Source: Saururus chinensis (taxonomy: Eukaryota > Streptophyta > Magnoliopsida > Piperales > Saururaceae). From it: a stretch of 64,000 bases of DNA. The position numbers and the translations under genes are program-made. The number at the start of each line of letters is the position of its first letter. The first letter of the stretch is position 1. This document shows positions 40,429 through 53,973 of this stretch, piece after piece. The notes under the pieces are model-generated. The model did no database searches and was not told where the DNA came from. It saw nothing but the letters and a program-made list of their open reading frames with translations. The DNA is taken from assembly GCA_035235625.1 (NCBI GenBank), contig CP141143.1:1346501-1410500 (forward strand), written 5' to 3'.

Positions 40429-43400
40429 TCATTTCTCAATATCAACAGCACCAATTGACAGAGCCTCCTGCTGTAGCCTCTCGAACTTGCTATTAACCTC
40501 CTGAATCTCAAACCTGAGATGTTGGACCTGCCACTCAACATAAATGAGCCTCCCAATGTAAACTTTTTGTTTTCAAGGAAGAGATAACAATAAAAACGAT
40601 AACAATCATCATTCAAGATAATATACTCAAGACATGAGATCATTGCTGCAAATAAATAGAACCAGGGAGGTTAGCTTTCTTTCTGGATACCATAGAGCAC
40701 TTATTGCGTGAAGCATTTCAATCTCATATAGTGATTGACTAATATCTCTTCAACCAAATTTTTTAAAAATAATAAAATCTATTCCAAAAAAGTTTATGAT
40801 TTATTTGTATGCTGCGTAGTACCTGCATCTTAAGTTCCTTAGCCATCTTCTCATACTCTGCACACCTGAACACAAAATAGATAAATAAAATACCTGACAT
40901 TGAGAAAGAACAACTATCACCCTAAATTTAAATGCAGATCTGAGCATACTGGGCGTGCAACTTCTCATTTTCTTGCATTAAAGGGACCAAAACCTCTTCG
41001 TTCTCCAAAGCATTGGAAACCTAGAAAATATAAACACAAGATAAGACATTCCAATAATAACATAAAAAAGTCTACTTGTTCAATGAGAAGCATATTATGG
41101 AAGGAAAAGAGAAGAAAACATAAAAAGAATTCTGCCACATCCAAAAGCAATGCAAATGCCACTCCTCGGATGAACCACATCCAAGCAATGCAAATGCATT
41201 CTTCAGACAGATAATTTACTTCAACCAGATTGCAGGAGGTCAAACGTTATATGCATTAGGTGACACTGGGTTGAGCAAGTTAGACATCCTTATCTAACTT
41301 CAGTAAAACATGATAGTGCACCCCAGTTCTGGCTTCAGTCATTAAGCCAAAGTTTGTCTACCATTCAGATTTCAATCCTATATTTGGTAAGCCTCCAAAT
41401 TCCGCACAGAATGGATGCTGGGATTGGTTCTTGTAATAAACAAAATCAGACACAACGTTGCTTACCTGTGTAACATGTTCAATCCCAGGGCCAGTTGCAT
41501 CTTCACCTGCCAATGCCCGTCTCTTCACTGAATCTAATACAACACAAGAATCATGTTGCTTCCTCTTTTCACAATGCCCTGCATGTGCATTGATTTTGAT
41601 TAGCATGTTGACTTCCATATTGTAGCTCACATGAAGTTAAATCCTTTCTCCACTTTCAAACACTTACCCAACTTAGAACTCACATTGTGTCTTTCTGATA
41701 TTTGGTTTCTTGAAGCATTGGATGAAGTGAAGGGATTCACAGGGTTTGGCACATTAAGAGCAGAAGCAGTTTCTCTAACATCTGAGATGCTGTAGTGAGC
41801 TTCGGTAGGTTGAGTTGAAATCCCGTCAGTAGTGGCAAGATGACCAGGTATTATAGTAGATCGAGCTGGTAGGGGAGGCAAAGAGGCCTTCTTCTCTGGT
41901 TTATATCCAATCAATCCACAGTGGAGATCCCTTCCAGAAGTTGAGAGCGAACTTACATTAAAGAAACTCAGACAACTGACTACAATATAACTAAACAACA
42001 CAAAAAACAAAGTGCATATTTTATGCACTACGCATATCAAACAACTGTCTGATTCCAAAAATTTTATGTATACCGACAGTCAGTATAATGATTGAAAAGC
42101 AGATAAGGTATATCACTTAAAATCTTACCAATATTCAATGGTCATTTGCTTCAAGCGGGTCTCCAGTTTATTGAACAGAGTGGTCCTCTCAAAGCCTTGC
42201 TTATCATGAGTAGGCTCCATGAAGTTGGCCTCCAACACTCCTACAAATCATTAAATATACTGACCACAAAAAACAAAAGATTTTGTACGCACATGAGCAA
42301 GTGAATTCAGATAGTGCACATACACATGCTTGCTGCACCCACAGATTTATAAGTGTACACTTACAAGAAGGTAGTTGTTTCTCTCTCACACACCCAGAGG
42401 GATAATAATGAGAAAACATAAATTATCAATGTACATGTAAAAGAAGGCAGTTGTTTTAAAGATTTTACCAACAACACCCTTGCCCTTGCCCTTGCTGTGA
42501 TGAACAACTTGCCAAAAGGGCTGCAAAATAAAAACCCGGCGGGAAAGAAATGCAGTTAGACTCATGTGAAGAATACATGTATTCCTTAAACGATTGAATG
42601 TAAGGCTCGATATTATATATGTTTTTAGTGTTAATCAGAAAATTGAATATAATATTACCAATATGAGCCGACTTTTGTGGTAAACATTGAAACCATGGAT
42701 ATTCACATGTGGAGCCTCCTTTATGAATCCTATTGTGGTTACGGTGCAAGCCTAGGAAAGCAAGAGAAAGAAATTGTTAAGTTCACTTCTCTTAAGAGGA
42801 TTACCGACATCAACTACTTTGGTAATTAAATGGTCTTTTGGCTAAAAGAACATAAAACTACCACCTACCTGCCCATAACTAATTCTCCTTTCAAGTGTTT
42901 TCCAAGTGAGAAGTTTCCTTGCAGTAAATCCCCCTTCACAAATTTTGGTTTCACTTATTTTCCCCTTGCCCAAAGCATATGGATAGTCATACCATAGAAC
43001 TAACATCACAAAATGGTCCTTTTTTTATAACACAAAATGGTCATCTTATTCCTGAAGTTTCAAAATAAAGCACATACGCTATGCACTTGCTACTAAGAAG
43101 TAAAAGAGCAATTTTCTAATTGGAGGTTTATATAATCACACCCCAATTATTTTTTGCAGCCCACCCATCTGTCCCACTGACATATAAGAAGGCATGCAAA
43201 ACTTCATTTATGTCAGTACCCCTTCCCTTCTCATGTTTAACGGTTAGCATTTCCAGGTTTTTCTTAAGGGCATTATCATCAAAGTGAAGGTTTACTTTGA
43301 GGTTGAGGTTGGCTCTAGGGTATGACTTAAACTAATAAAAAAAATGGAGCTTCACAATAAGGCTTTCACTCCAACGGACCTGACACGGATCCAATTGAAA

Positions 43401-46400
43401 TTTTAAAAAAAAATTGTAGCAGATAAGTGAGTATTCTGGTGCCAGTCTGGAGACATAAGAGTAAAAAATTCTGGTGTCTATCTCTTATATACTTTTACTT
43501 AGCCAATACTAAAAATGTTTGATACTAACTCAAATTATTTGTAATATGCAACTCTACAAGAAGAATCTGATACCAACCTCCTTGTCTCCCCCACCATGAG
43601 GTTTATATAAAATGTATTCATGAAACTTGATGTCATCAACAATATTACGATACTCAACAATCTGTCCACGTAAAATTATCTTGAAAGCTTTTTGAATTCG
43701 TAGATATAGGATGGACGAGTACAGCTGCAAAATAATAAGACAGCCATCTTAAAGAATAATAATAAAAAAGTAGATTTTAAAATGCTGATAAGAACAGAGC
43801 CATTCAAACATACACGAAGAGAATACCGAAAACGAACAGCATAATGCTCTTGAGTCAGCATTGCCTTCCTTGAGTCAACAAATTTTGATGCTCCATTTAC
43901 TAAAATGTCCTGAAACCAACAAATCAAATGGTCTTCTTTTCTCTTCTTATTTTAAAAAATAAAAAATATAACTAAAAGAAATTTGAGCAACTCTACTCAG
44001 ATGCAGATAAGACCACTAACCTCTGCATCTGTGTCAAAATCGAGCTCCAAACCCCCATCATCATTCAACCAAAGGTTATATATTACAACTCTTGTGCCAT
44101 GATGACCTAGGCCTTCAAACTGTTCATGGAGACCCAAGGCCTTGTGAAAATAAAGCACTTGCTTTTCACACAAACGCAACAAGAAGCAAATATTGCAATC
44201 CACATGACATAAATAATGCATCATTCTGGTTCTAGCAAAGCATGCTATCTCAAATGAATCAAGTAAATCAGGAAGTGTTAATATGTAAAGTTCCTGAATT
44301 TCTTAACATAGGTTCATCACTAAACGTCAATTGATGTATCACTTCAGAAGCTTATAAAGCTTACTTGCTTCAACAGTTCTTCTTCTGATGCATAAGGAGA
44401 CCATTCCATGAGTGTGGATAAATTGTAAGAGAAATGATCCTCATTTATGCGAAGCAACCTTTGGCATTTGCCAGTTAACGGTTCAAACACATAATCTACC
44501 TAAGTCAACATAAAATAATCAAATAAATATATTAAAAATAAAAGACTTATACGTAGTCACACCGAAATTTCATAAGCGATCTAAATAAATGAGTGTGTCA
44601 TAATAGACTTACCATGGGTACAACTACATCATCACTGCCTGTCAGCGTTAAGAAAGTATATGAAAGAAAACCAACACTCTGCGTCGATACACTGATATCC
44701 AAAAAAACTAGCACATGAGAAACAAAATTGAAGCAAATATGTTTGGGGAAAATGAATCTTCTCTAAAATATGCATGTACTTAGTATCATACAACGCATCA
44801 TTTACCCCTTTTCTTTTTAAAGTGTTTTGTTCACAAACTAACATGAAAGGCATCATCCTCAAAATATTGAATATTGCCCAATTAGCATATTTCATAACTC
44901 AACGTTAGCAGTCATTCAGCGCTCTAAAAGTAAAAGATCAACTCCCACCCAAGAACAAGCACTAATGATCATTAGACATTCATAGTAGCTTTGATTTTTG
45001 TCCTTGACTATAACAACTTTTTATTTTCTCTTCTACATTATAATGCATCCAATTTTTCATTCTCTCAAGATCAAATTGTTTCAGCAACTTTCAGCTGACT
45101 GACCATTGCATACAACTTGTCACCTATCATTTCAATCTTCTAGGCATTACTGAAATAGTATAAAGAATTGAGTGTCAAATGTCCCTTAAAGTGTATGAGA
45201 TATATGTATAATGATTTATAGACCACAATATATAATATTTATTTATAGACCACGCATTACAGATAAAAAACAATAAGGAAAATTTGAGAATTTAGCACCA
45301 CTAATGCTAATAAAGCATCAATAACTTTGCAAATTATGTGAAAGTAATAACAACTTCCCCACGACACAGTGAGTAACCTGTTGTGTGTGCAGCGCGTAAA
45401 AAGTATTGCATCAGCTCCGAGTCTCATAGTGCTGGTTTTGAATCCATTTCCATCTGAGATACTAAAGATTATTACATCAATGTGATATGATAAGCAAGAT
45501 AACCAAAACGGGCAATCAAAACATTAAAGTTCATACACTGTCCAATAGATGATTTTGTTGATTTGTCGGAGAAACCAAAGCTCATGCAACGCCTTATAGC
45601 TTCTGGGCACATTCCACCACCATCGTCTGATTACCAAGCCCAGATTCAAAAGGCACAATCAGCTGGAGATGGCCAAAGAATTGATATAACACACTTCCCA
45701 TAAAATAAAAATCATCCTTCAAAACACCACATGAGATGCAATATTAAGCACCTTGAATCAGCAAAGCAGGGCTTCCATTCCGTGGATTTATAGCTTTATC
45801 CACACGGACATGTGTTGCACCATTGTGGATCTGCCCCCATACAATTTTATACGAGAAAAGGCAAAGAAGATCGCCAAAGTGGATATGTGAGATCCGATTT
45901 TAAGAAATAAAGAAGCAGAAAACAAATTCAGTTGAACTTGTGAGCAAATCCCATCCAATGTATTAAGTCTTAACAATAAGAATAGCAAATGTTCAGAACA
46001 TGAAAGGTCCTTTAGAATAAAAGTTATAAATGAATAATCGATGAAATGTGAAATAAATATATTGATAGTCCGCTCCTAACAATTGGGAAACAATGGTTCA
46101 GAGAGGGAGGCCCCTGTTTCAAACCCCTATGGATGCCAAAGATCTCATTAACTCCAAACGTTGGTGGAGGCATATTTACCCTAGGTCAGTCCTCCCCTTA
46201 GTTATGTCTATCTGCAAAGCTTATGGATGTTTCACGTACTGGGGAGTGTTAAAATATAAAATAAATATATCGAAATTCAGTTCCTGGCAGCTTAAGCTAC
46301 TGGGAAACAAGGGTTATCCAACAACAACCTCATCAACTGCATTGTCGAGAAGCTCCGCAATTGCTGCAATAACACATATAAATGATCAAAATCAATAGAC

Positions 46401-46957
46401 ACTAGACACAGAAAAGAGAATAGATGTACCAACTACGGAAGCATGTGAATGAGAATAGGACACACCGCCAAATACCCATGTATGTGAAGTTGCATTTGAA
46501 TGAAGAAATTTGGGATGGACTCGGAGATGGGACCTTCCATCTGTAGAATCCATGACATAAATACGAGGACCAAAAAGAAAACAATGCACATTCTAAGATC
46601 AGTTGAGGCGATGACAATACTTAGCAATGTGGGTCGAGAGGCTACTCCAGCGTCGTAATCTCCAGCTTTCCAAAACTGTCGAGACAGAGGCTTAGCGAAT
46701 CCCGGCGGGGCTGACAAATGGCTGGGTAAAGTAGCGCCTAAACTCCGCTCAGCAGCAGCGCTAAAGCCACTCCGAACATCTTTGCTGATAGACATGCTTC
46801 CATTCTCAGTGGACGCTTTCCCGACGACCGATGCATTGCATTGTTGCTGCTGACTGCTGCAACCACTATCATGCATCTCCTTTTTTACAACCCCCCCTGC
46901 GCCTGACTTCTCATCCTCTTCATCACTGGACAAGTCCACTACTCCTGGGTTGCTCAT
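40429..46957 (-). CDS. MORC family GHKL ATPase (MORC1/2/6 group)
   Basis: Nuclear ATPase of the microrchidia family, which compacts chromatin and supports transposon silencing with the RdDM pathway. Nineteen exons, from 46621-46957 (first), through 46466-46540, 46329-46363, 45752-45830, 45537-45626, 45378-45453, 44613-44691, 44365-44499, 44021-44119, 43814-43909, 43578-43724, 42659-42751, 42469-42520, 42129-42240, 41668-41930, 41466-41578, 40950-41020 and 40823-40865, to 40429-40527 (last). All phases join, giving 697 residues. An acidic Ser-rich start is followed by RVHPKFLHSNATSHTW and the GHKL motifs: IAELLDNAVDE (about 139-149), DDGGGM (176-181) and GNGFKTSTMRLG (207-218). The S5-like half has ILYLRIQKAFKIILRG. 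The last exons form a coiled coil. No CW zinc finger is seen. AVDE rather than SLDE in motif I, and the short C-terminus, favour the MORC1/2/6 group over MORC4/7. Confidence 0.95.
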
Positions 46958-48359
46958 TGCTAAAGAATGAGGACTACGGCTCCCAAATCATCAACGGAAG
47001 TATCATGCATTGAGCCCTACTAAAAACCTCATTACAAGGACATTGCGCCAGCAGTGAAGAGCCCTACGGCCTATGTTAAGATCCCGGAATCAGATTCAAT
47101 CGATGAAATACTATAGAACAACAACTCCGAAAAGATAAATCCCCAAAAATATTCGAGCTAACATAAGAAATAGAAACTTGAAAAAGAGAACGATCGCAAA
47201 CGTAAACAAATAACAAAAGCAAAAACAAAAAACAAAAAAACAGTGTACGAGAGACGATTTTACGTGGTGGTTCGGCGAGATTGCCTCAATACACGATACG
47301 ACCGTACAGAGATACCTCTCAGTATGCTGCCTGTATCTTTTCTCCCCCTCACCCTCAGTCCACACTTGTTCGTTTCTTTTCTCTTTTTTTGTTTTGCCAA
47401 ACGTCTCCACTATACCCAAAAAGCCACTCAACCTGATAGCGTGAACGAGAGAGAGAGAGAGAGTAGCCCTAACGAAGAAATATAAACGTGGCTATTTATT
47501 TTTATTTTTTTTCAGTATCCCCGAAATAAAGTGAAAAAGTAATTTTTTTATTTTATTTTCTTATAATTTTTTTATCATTTTGGTCGTACTTCCCCATTAT
47601 ATTAAATATTACTCTTTATTTTCCAATAACATTGACTCTGACAACAAGTCTGATGGCAAGATTCAGCCTTTGTGGCTAGATCTAGCCTACATAGCTAGTC
47701 TATGAGGGTTAGATTCGACATGCACATTGGAGTTGGTTGTGCTAACCAACATTGGCAGTGCACAACCAAAATGGCTGCACAGGCTTATGTTGTGCACGGT
47801 CAGATTTAGCCAATCCGGTGTGGGGGCTAGCGGAGTGCACTGTGCACGGCCAGATCTAGCTAAGCCTGTGTGGCCAGTCCGTTGTGGGGGTTGTGTAGAC
47901 AATTTGGCCGCACTGTACCAGTGTTGTGCATTGCCAGATCTGGCCACGCATAGCACAGGCTAGCACTATACGCAGCCAGGCATGGCCGGCCAACTGTTAC
48001 GCCGGTTGGCCGCCGGTGGTGTAATGCCAGCGCTGCGACCAATGTTCCACCGGAGAAGAAGGGGAAGTAGGAGAAGTGTGGTATATATATTTTTTACTTA
48101 TAAATCTGAGGGATAAGTGAGATATTTTAATAAAGAAGGTAGGGGTAGAAAAGATATAGGGGACAAAAGGAAAAAAGTGAGGTTTAAATAACCACATTCT
48201 ATAATATATTATATAAAATTTATTATATTTTTATATAAATACATAAAATAAGCTTATATATATATAAACCTTTATATATGTAATATAAGTTATTTAAAAC
48301 ACTTATTTCTCATTTATTTCTTTATATTTTTATTAATTCATTATTTCTCATTTTTAACC
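46958..48359. other. Upstream region of MORC gene and unclassified repeat-like sequence
   Basis: 46958-47500 holds the MORC 5' UTR and promoter, with a (GA)n tract near 47448-47462. 47640-48040 is rich in recurring words (GTGCAC, GGCCAGATCTAGC, TGTGGG) in irregular order and looks like degenerate repeat DNA; its ORFs on both strands are not credible. 48180-48360 is very AT-rich. Confidence 0.5.
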
Positions 48360-50589
48360 GCTCTAACTTCACCTCTATTTGTTACCGACTCTGTCACCTC
48401 TGTAAGATCTCTGATTGTAAACCGGTTTGAATTTATTTTGTTTAAATATTTTTCTGTGGTTTAATATTAATTTTGATTGGTTCGTTATGATTTTCTAAAT
48501 TTGAGTATTTTCTAAAGGTTTTCATTAAAATCAACTTCACATTTATGAGTTTTAAGTGGTTTTGGGTCAAATCTGAATTTTTGGGATTTTTTTTATTTTT
48601 TGTTAATTTTTTAAAAATTAGGATTTGACGAGACCCCTTGTGGGCCCCACCGATGAAATTAAGGTTTTTGGACTAAAATGCCTCAGACATCAATGAAAGA
48701 CACTATAAAAAAATTTAAAATTTTTCTAAACCTAATTTTAGTAAAAAACTCTATTTCTACCCCACATTTCTATTAGGTATAGCTCAACCCCTCCTATAAA
48801 AAGAAAGGGTTGTGTCTTTTCCCATTTGGGAATAGGCTTAGTCAGAAGATTTAGATCCTAATCCCCGATTAGGCCCATAAAGAAAATGATTAGAGGTGAG
48901 TTTAGCTTAATATTGGCTTAATCTTTAGGTTTTTCTTTAACTCTTCTTAATTTTGACTTCCCTCGTCATTTCAATCCATTTTGAAAGCACAAAACTATTA
49001 TTTTACCTTTTTTCTTTAATCTTTAATCTCCAAAATCTCGTTTTTAGGCTTCTAAAACCCTAGATCTAATGTTTACTTTTGATTTTTCAAAGCTAAATCG
49101 AAATTAATTGTATGTTAACTTCAAATTGTGTTTTTAGAAGGTGTTGGAGGAGATTGAAGGTTCATTCTAACCCAAATCAACAAGGAAAGGTAATGGGTTC
49201 TTCAATCTCAACTTTGGGTAGTCAAAATCTCAATTTTTATGATGTTATTTGAAGTGGATTTGCTTAATTTAGGCTCTAATGGTGGGTTTAATAAATGATA
49301 ATCTTTTACTTCAATTCCTTAGGGTTTTGTTTTAGAATGGTTTATATTAGTGTTTTTGAAGGTTTGATGAGTTTTTGATAGTGTTTGAGACCATGGGTGA
49401 AGGTTTTAAGGTGTTTTCATAGTGTCTCGGTTTTAATTTTTAAAATGAAGAAGAAGGTCAAAATGCTTTATTGGTGATCGAACGGCCTACCAAGGCAATC
49501 GATCGGTAACACTATATTTTTGGCAGATTTCCAATTTAGCCAATCGAACGGCCTTACAGAGCGATCGAATGGCTACACGGTAGTTTTACTATTTTTGAAA
49601 CTTATGCACATTTCAATGTTTTACTCCATTTGATGATTGTAATGGTTATGGGAGGTGTGTAATGATGAAATTAGGCTACTGGAGGTGTAGAATTGATGAT
49701 AGAAGTTTATGGAATGTGTTTAAGTGTAGTCATGTGGCATTATATTATATTGATAATTATGCATGTTGATATTGAAGTACTTTGAACTTTTGAATGTTGG
49801 AATTCTTGTGATTAGAATATGTTTCCAACAGAGATATTATATGGAAAATAGAGAGATGTGTTCTCTTATAATGAAGATGGTTTATGAGTAATGAATGTGA
49901 TCATGTTGTGGCTTAATGTGTGGAAAAATTATGTTTGTGGGAGTGAACGTTCAATTTTATATGGATGGATTTAAGCTTTATGGTGGATTTTGCTTTGATT
50001 TCAGTTGGTAATCATTATTTTGAATGTGTTTAAGCATGCGTATATTGTCTTATAAGTTTATGTTAAGCATTGGTCATGTGCTTAGAATATGCATAAAATA
50101 AACACACGTATGGGGAATCTACTATGAAATTGTAATTAATTATGCTTTGATTATGATGTATGAGGGGACTGATTGGGAGCACATTCCATGTGTTGGAACC
50201 CACAAAGACTTTGGTCACAGATGTATCATGATATCATGCATCATGTATCAGACTTCATGAATAAGGTTTTACCATTGTTTAACCAGAATTGATCAATTAT
50301 ATGTAATGATTGATATTGTGTGCCGGATTAATCGGTTGGTGAATTAATCGGAACTTGGTTGGTCTGAAAGGACATGTTTTCGATTTAAGTTCCTGTGTAG
50401 AACATGTATACTCCCTAGGTTGAGTCTAGTTAAATTGAGTTATGTGGAGACGAGTTGTGTACTTGTCTTGCGTATGAGATTATTTGGACCTTGAGAATCT
50501 TGCTGGTTTATCCGAGTGCACCGGCTTACCAGGTATTGTTGCTTGGGACTTCGGTCTTGACAAGCAGGGTTGCCCAGGTGTTTATGCTT

Positions 50590-50735
50590 GATGGGCAGGA
50601 GTTGCTTGAAGACTTTAGCCTTGAGGAGTAGGAGTTGCTTGAAGGCTTTGGCCTTGAAGAGCAAGAGTTGCTCAAAGGCGTTGGCCTTGAGGAGTAGGGG
50701 TTGCTCGAAGGCATTGGCCTTGAAGAACAAATATA
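50590..50735. repeat. Minisatellite, about 33-bp unit, four to five copies
   Basis: Units of the type GAGTAGGAGTTGCTTGAAGG followed by CTTTGGCCTTGA repeat in tandem. Since 33 is divisible by three, each frame stays open with a repeating 11-residue pattern on the minus strand; this is a property of the repeat, not evidence of a gene. Confidence 0.9.
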
Positions 50736-50754
50736 TTCTCTCTGTGTGTAGACT

Positions 50755-51015
50755 TGCATGTTAGAGATACATTTCATGCAGGTTTATATGATGTTGATGC
50801 ATGATCTGAAATGTATATTAGAGATACATCTCATACATGTTTATGTGATATGAATGCATGATCAGAAAATGTGTGAATGAGATGCTATTATGCAAGTTTA
50901 TAATCAAAAATTGTGTGCATGAGACACTATTATGCAAGTTTATTTAATATGAATGCATGATCAAAAAGTGTGTAAATGAGACACTATTATGCAGGTTTAT
51001 GTGATATGGTTGTAT
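50755..51015. repeat. Degenerate tandem repeat, about 60-bp unit, four to five copies
   Basis: Units contain GAGACACTATTATGCAAGTT followed by TATGAATGCATGATCA and AAAATGTGTG, with internal deletions in some copies. Confidence 0.85.
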
Positions 51016-51348
51016 TATCAGAAGAAAAAAAGGTGTGAAAGACATTTCTTATGTGATTTATGGGATTATCATGCTTGAATTGAGTAGATATGAACAAATA
51101 CCTATGTGGGATGCATGTTAGGTTATAACTTGAATATTTATGACTTGACTTGATAGGTATATTTTGTGCAAGCTAGTTCTTATGTTTACGGTTAAACAGG
51201 GGTTTTAACTAGTAAATGATCAAAAAGTGGTGTAGCATGTTAATTTTAGATCTGAATTGCTACATTGTCATGCTGTTATGTTTTACGATTATTATAGTTG
51301 TATTCAAACCATTATTGAGTTTTATACTCACCCCACTTGCCTTGTTTT

Positions 51349-53099
51349 TGTAACACCCGCCCATTTTAGGATAATATAATATTAATGATCCTGTCCGACG
51401 TGCGGAATTAGTACACACGAACCAGACTGACGGGCGTTAATCGTAAAACGATCGTATGCTCAATGTAGAATACGTCGGAGTAATTGCACAGCCAAAAACA
51501 TATTGACAAAAAGTTTATAACATAAGTTTAATATACATACCAAAATTTACTGTACATGGAGCCAGTAGTTATAAAAACATGATTATTCTGGCACATCATG
51601 TCTTTACACGTCGGTCACATATATAATTACATTATGTAGAAAACACACGACTACTTGAAAAACTTTTCTTCTTTCCCTTCCTCCATCGTCGCAACATCTG
51701 CAAGGGCTGGGGGTGCATGAGTATATTTATACTCAGTAGGTTTGTTTAAAAAACCTAAAAGAAATGCTAAGCGAAAACATCTTTTAAAATCAAATCAAAC
51801 AAATTCACAAAATCAATCAAATCCACAAGCCGCGATACCCAACGGCCTACCTCCGCACTCATGGGACAACGGAGGCCACTAAGGGAAGGAGTTTCCCCAT
51901 GATGCTCCACCACTAGCCGATCATTTTTCTCGGCGGGCATCAAAACAATGTACGAAACCACAACACTATGTAGTACGTACAAAATCAATCGATATACGTA
52001 GCAAAATTGTCACATAATTCAAGAGAAAATCCATTCATCGGTTAAAACAAGTATCATACTTATACTTGAATCAAATATTTCAAGAAAAATGGACTCAAAT
52101 CAGCAAAGCAGTTATTTAGAGTTTAAAACACCCTACCTTAGCCTTGAATATAAAATTCATCAATATAAAGACTCCAGAAGATGAAAATAACCCCACCATA
52201 GTGTTCAGCACGTTCGCTTTAGTAGAGAATGCCTTTTGAACGGGCAGAATAGGGCTTGAAATGACTCAGAAACAACAAAAAAGAAGAAAGGGGAAGATTA
52301 GGAAAGAGGCACGTTTTTTGAGGTCTTAGAGGCGTCGCCTTGAGAAAATAACACTTCCGGTGCATAGAGCACCCTTGAATTAGTGGGAAACGGGTCTTGG
52401 AACGTGAAAATTGGACTTAAAATGAGTCAGAAATGAAGAAAATAGTGAGAGGGGAAATCTGCAGAAAATAATGGCCGGAATGGGTTTAAATAGGGGAGGA
52501 GGAGGCGTTTTCCAGCGGGCGCCGCCGCCGGAACCGGTGGGCGCCCGCCGGCGCCGTCACAAAAAACGGGCGGCGCCCACTGGCGCCGCCGCGTGTTGTG
52601 GGCGCGCGTGATGAACGCGCGTTCGTCACACGCGCGGTGACGAACGCGCGCCCGTCGCACGTTTGTCACGCACGACGCCCGCGTTCGGCGCGCGCCGCGC
52701 GGCATACGCCGCGCCGAGCCGCCGAAAATATATTTTTTCTTTATTATTTATTTTAATTTCTAAAAATTCCAAAAATCGTAACTTCCTATCCCGAACTCCG
52801 ATTTGCGCGTTCTTGGTATCGTTGAGTTCGTATTCACGAGCCCTACGATTCAAGACCACTAAAGAACCATTTTACCTAAATTTTAAAAGTGGGTCCCGCC
52901 GGTTGAACAAGTTTCCCGAGGTCATAACTTTTGTTCCCGACCTCCGATTTACGCGTTTTATGACTCGTTACGCTCGTCTCCACAAGCTCTACCATACTCT
53001 TCTAAAATATTATCTTGTAAAAATCTCTAAAATATTTAAAACTCTAAAATCATTTTTACTAAAGACATAAAATTTTACCGAGAATTCAGAGTCGTTACA
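51349..53099 (-). mobile_element. Solo LTR of a Ty3/gypsy element
   Basis: The segment begins TGTAACACCCGCCC and ends CGTTACA on the plus strand, so it has TG..CA ends. It is flanked by a perfect 5-bp target duplication, GTTTT, at 51344-51348 and 53100-53104. There is no internal coding region, so it is a solo LTR of 1,751 bp left after recombination. It shares order and words with the chromovirus LTR further right (ATACTCAGTAGGT; the GGAAGC/GGAGGCC..GAGTTTTCCCATGA-like block; CCGATCATTT), which places it on the minus strand. A TATA box (TATTTAAA, minus) is at 52485-52492, with a very GC-rich block just upstream. Confidence 0.9.
52485..52492 (-). promoter_or_regulatory. TATA box of the solo LTR
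   Basis: TATTTAAA on the minus strand, at the edge of the GC-rich block at 52500-52735. It occupies the same relative place as the TATA box in the chromovirus LTR. Confidence 0.6.
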
Positions 53100-53639
53100 G
53101 TTTTATTTTGGGGCTACATGGCATGACATTCAGTTGGACAAGATCCTCTTTATGAGGAAAGGTCAGGTAGAGCTTGGGAGTAGGAGCGAAGGCCACTAGA
53201 TTTTGTATCTCTCTCTAATTATTTTGTTATGATGTTAGAACCCTTTGGAATGGTTCTTGTTTCAGACTTGTAATTTATTATATCTTTAGTTTTGTTTGAG
53301 ACCTTGTTTTGAGCCAAGTGTGTTGGCTATGGATTATTAGTATATGGGTTTGAGATTTGTGGTTTAATTTAGAGTTTAAGTAACTCTTTCGGTACTACCT
53401 ATTTACTCTTTCTCAAAGTAGCGTATAACTCCATTAATTAGACCGCCCGTGGTAAGGGCATAAGTCTTCCGCTATTTATTTAATCATTTCCAATATTGTC
53501 GCCCCCATGCGCTGAACCAGCCCTTGGACCGGGTTCGTCTCGGGTCGGGCAGTGCCGGGGCGTGACAACCACCATAGCTAACTTTGTCATTTGCGCTACA
53601 AGTTATACTTCATCCAACTTCACCTTCTCCTACTTCATT

Positions 53640-53860
53640 ACCACCTTCTCCTACTTCATTACCACCTTCTCCTCCTCCCCTCTGTTGCTACCTTCTTCTC
53701 CTCTTTATTTTCTTCCTCTCCTCCCCCCTTCCTCCTCCTCCTTCTCGCACCCCTCCTCTCCTCTTCCTTCTCTCTCCTCTCCCCCTCCTCCTCCTCTTCC
53801 TCTCCCTCTATCCTCCTTCCCTTTTCCTTCTCAGTCGTCTCCTCTTCCTCCCTTCTAAAA
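53640..53860. repeat. Polypyrimidine (CTC/TCC) low-complexity tract
   Basis: About 220 bp of C and T with almost no purines on the plus strand, all three frames open. A likely triplex-prone simple sequence, not coding. Confidence 0.9.
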
Positions 53861-53973
53861 TATGTCAAGATGGATTACAAACTAGCAGGCAGTGCTATTG
53901 AAATTTTTTTTGTCTATAAACTCAAATATTAAAAAATGAACCCATAAATATGTTGAACTACTCAAAATCAAAA

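Larger units (their letters stand above)
48360..53567 (+). mobile_element. Probable long LTR or retrotransposon remnant, split by a solo LTR
   Basis: No coding capacity, and an end in GGGGCGTGACA at 53557-53567. It contains GTTTTATACTCACCCC, a word common near the end of large plant gypsy LTRs, at about 51319. Its continuity is broken at 51349-53099 by the solo LTR described below. It carries two minisatellites and a stretch with repeated CGATCGAACGGCC near 49480-49570. The left border is a guess, and no target duplication was found. Similar in style to 21.8-24.8 kb, but with no obvious close sequence match by eye. Confidence 0.4.

Noticed and set aside
46093..46398. Plus-strand ORF overlapping MORC exons
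   Set aside because: Antisense to verified MORC exon 46329-46363 and adjoining introns; no features of its own.
47687..48197. ORFs on both strands around 47.7-48.2 kb
   Set aside because: Built from degenerate repeated words; mutually overlapping and without motifs.
50440..50777. Repetitive ORFs resembling a repeat protein
   Set aside because: Caused by a 33-bp minisatellite in LTR-like DNA, with no start context or family match.
52427..53070. Arg/Ala-rich ORFs in the solo LTR
   Set aside because: They lie in the GC-rich block upstream of the LTR TATA box, overlap on both strands and show no motif.
48360..53572. Target duplication for the large LTR-like block ending GGGGCGTGACA
   Set aside because: The bases after its end (ACCAC) were not found before a TG at any plausible left border, so completeness is not claimed.
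53496..53932. Ser/Pro/Leu-rich ORFs in three plus frames
   Set aside because: Direct result of the C/T-only tract; no conserved residues.
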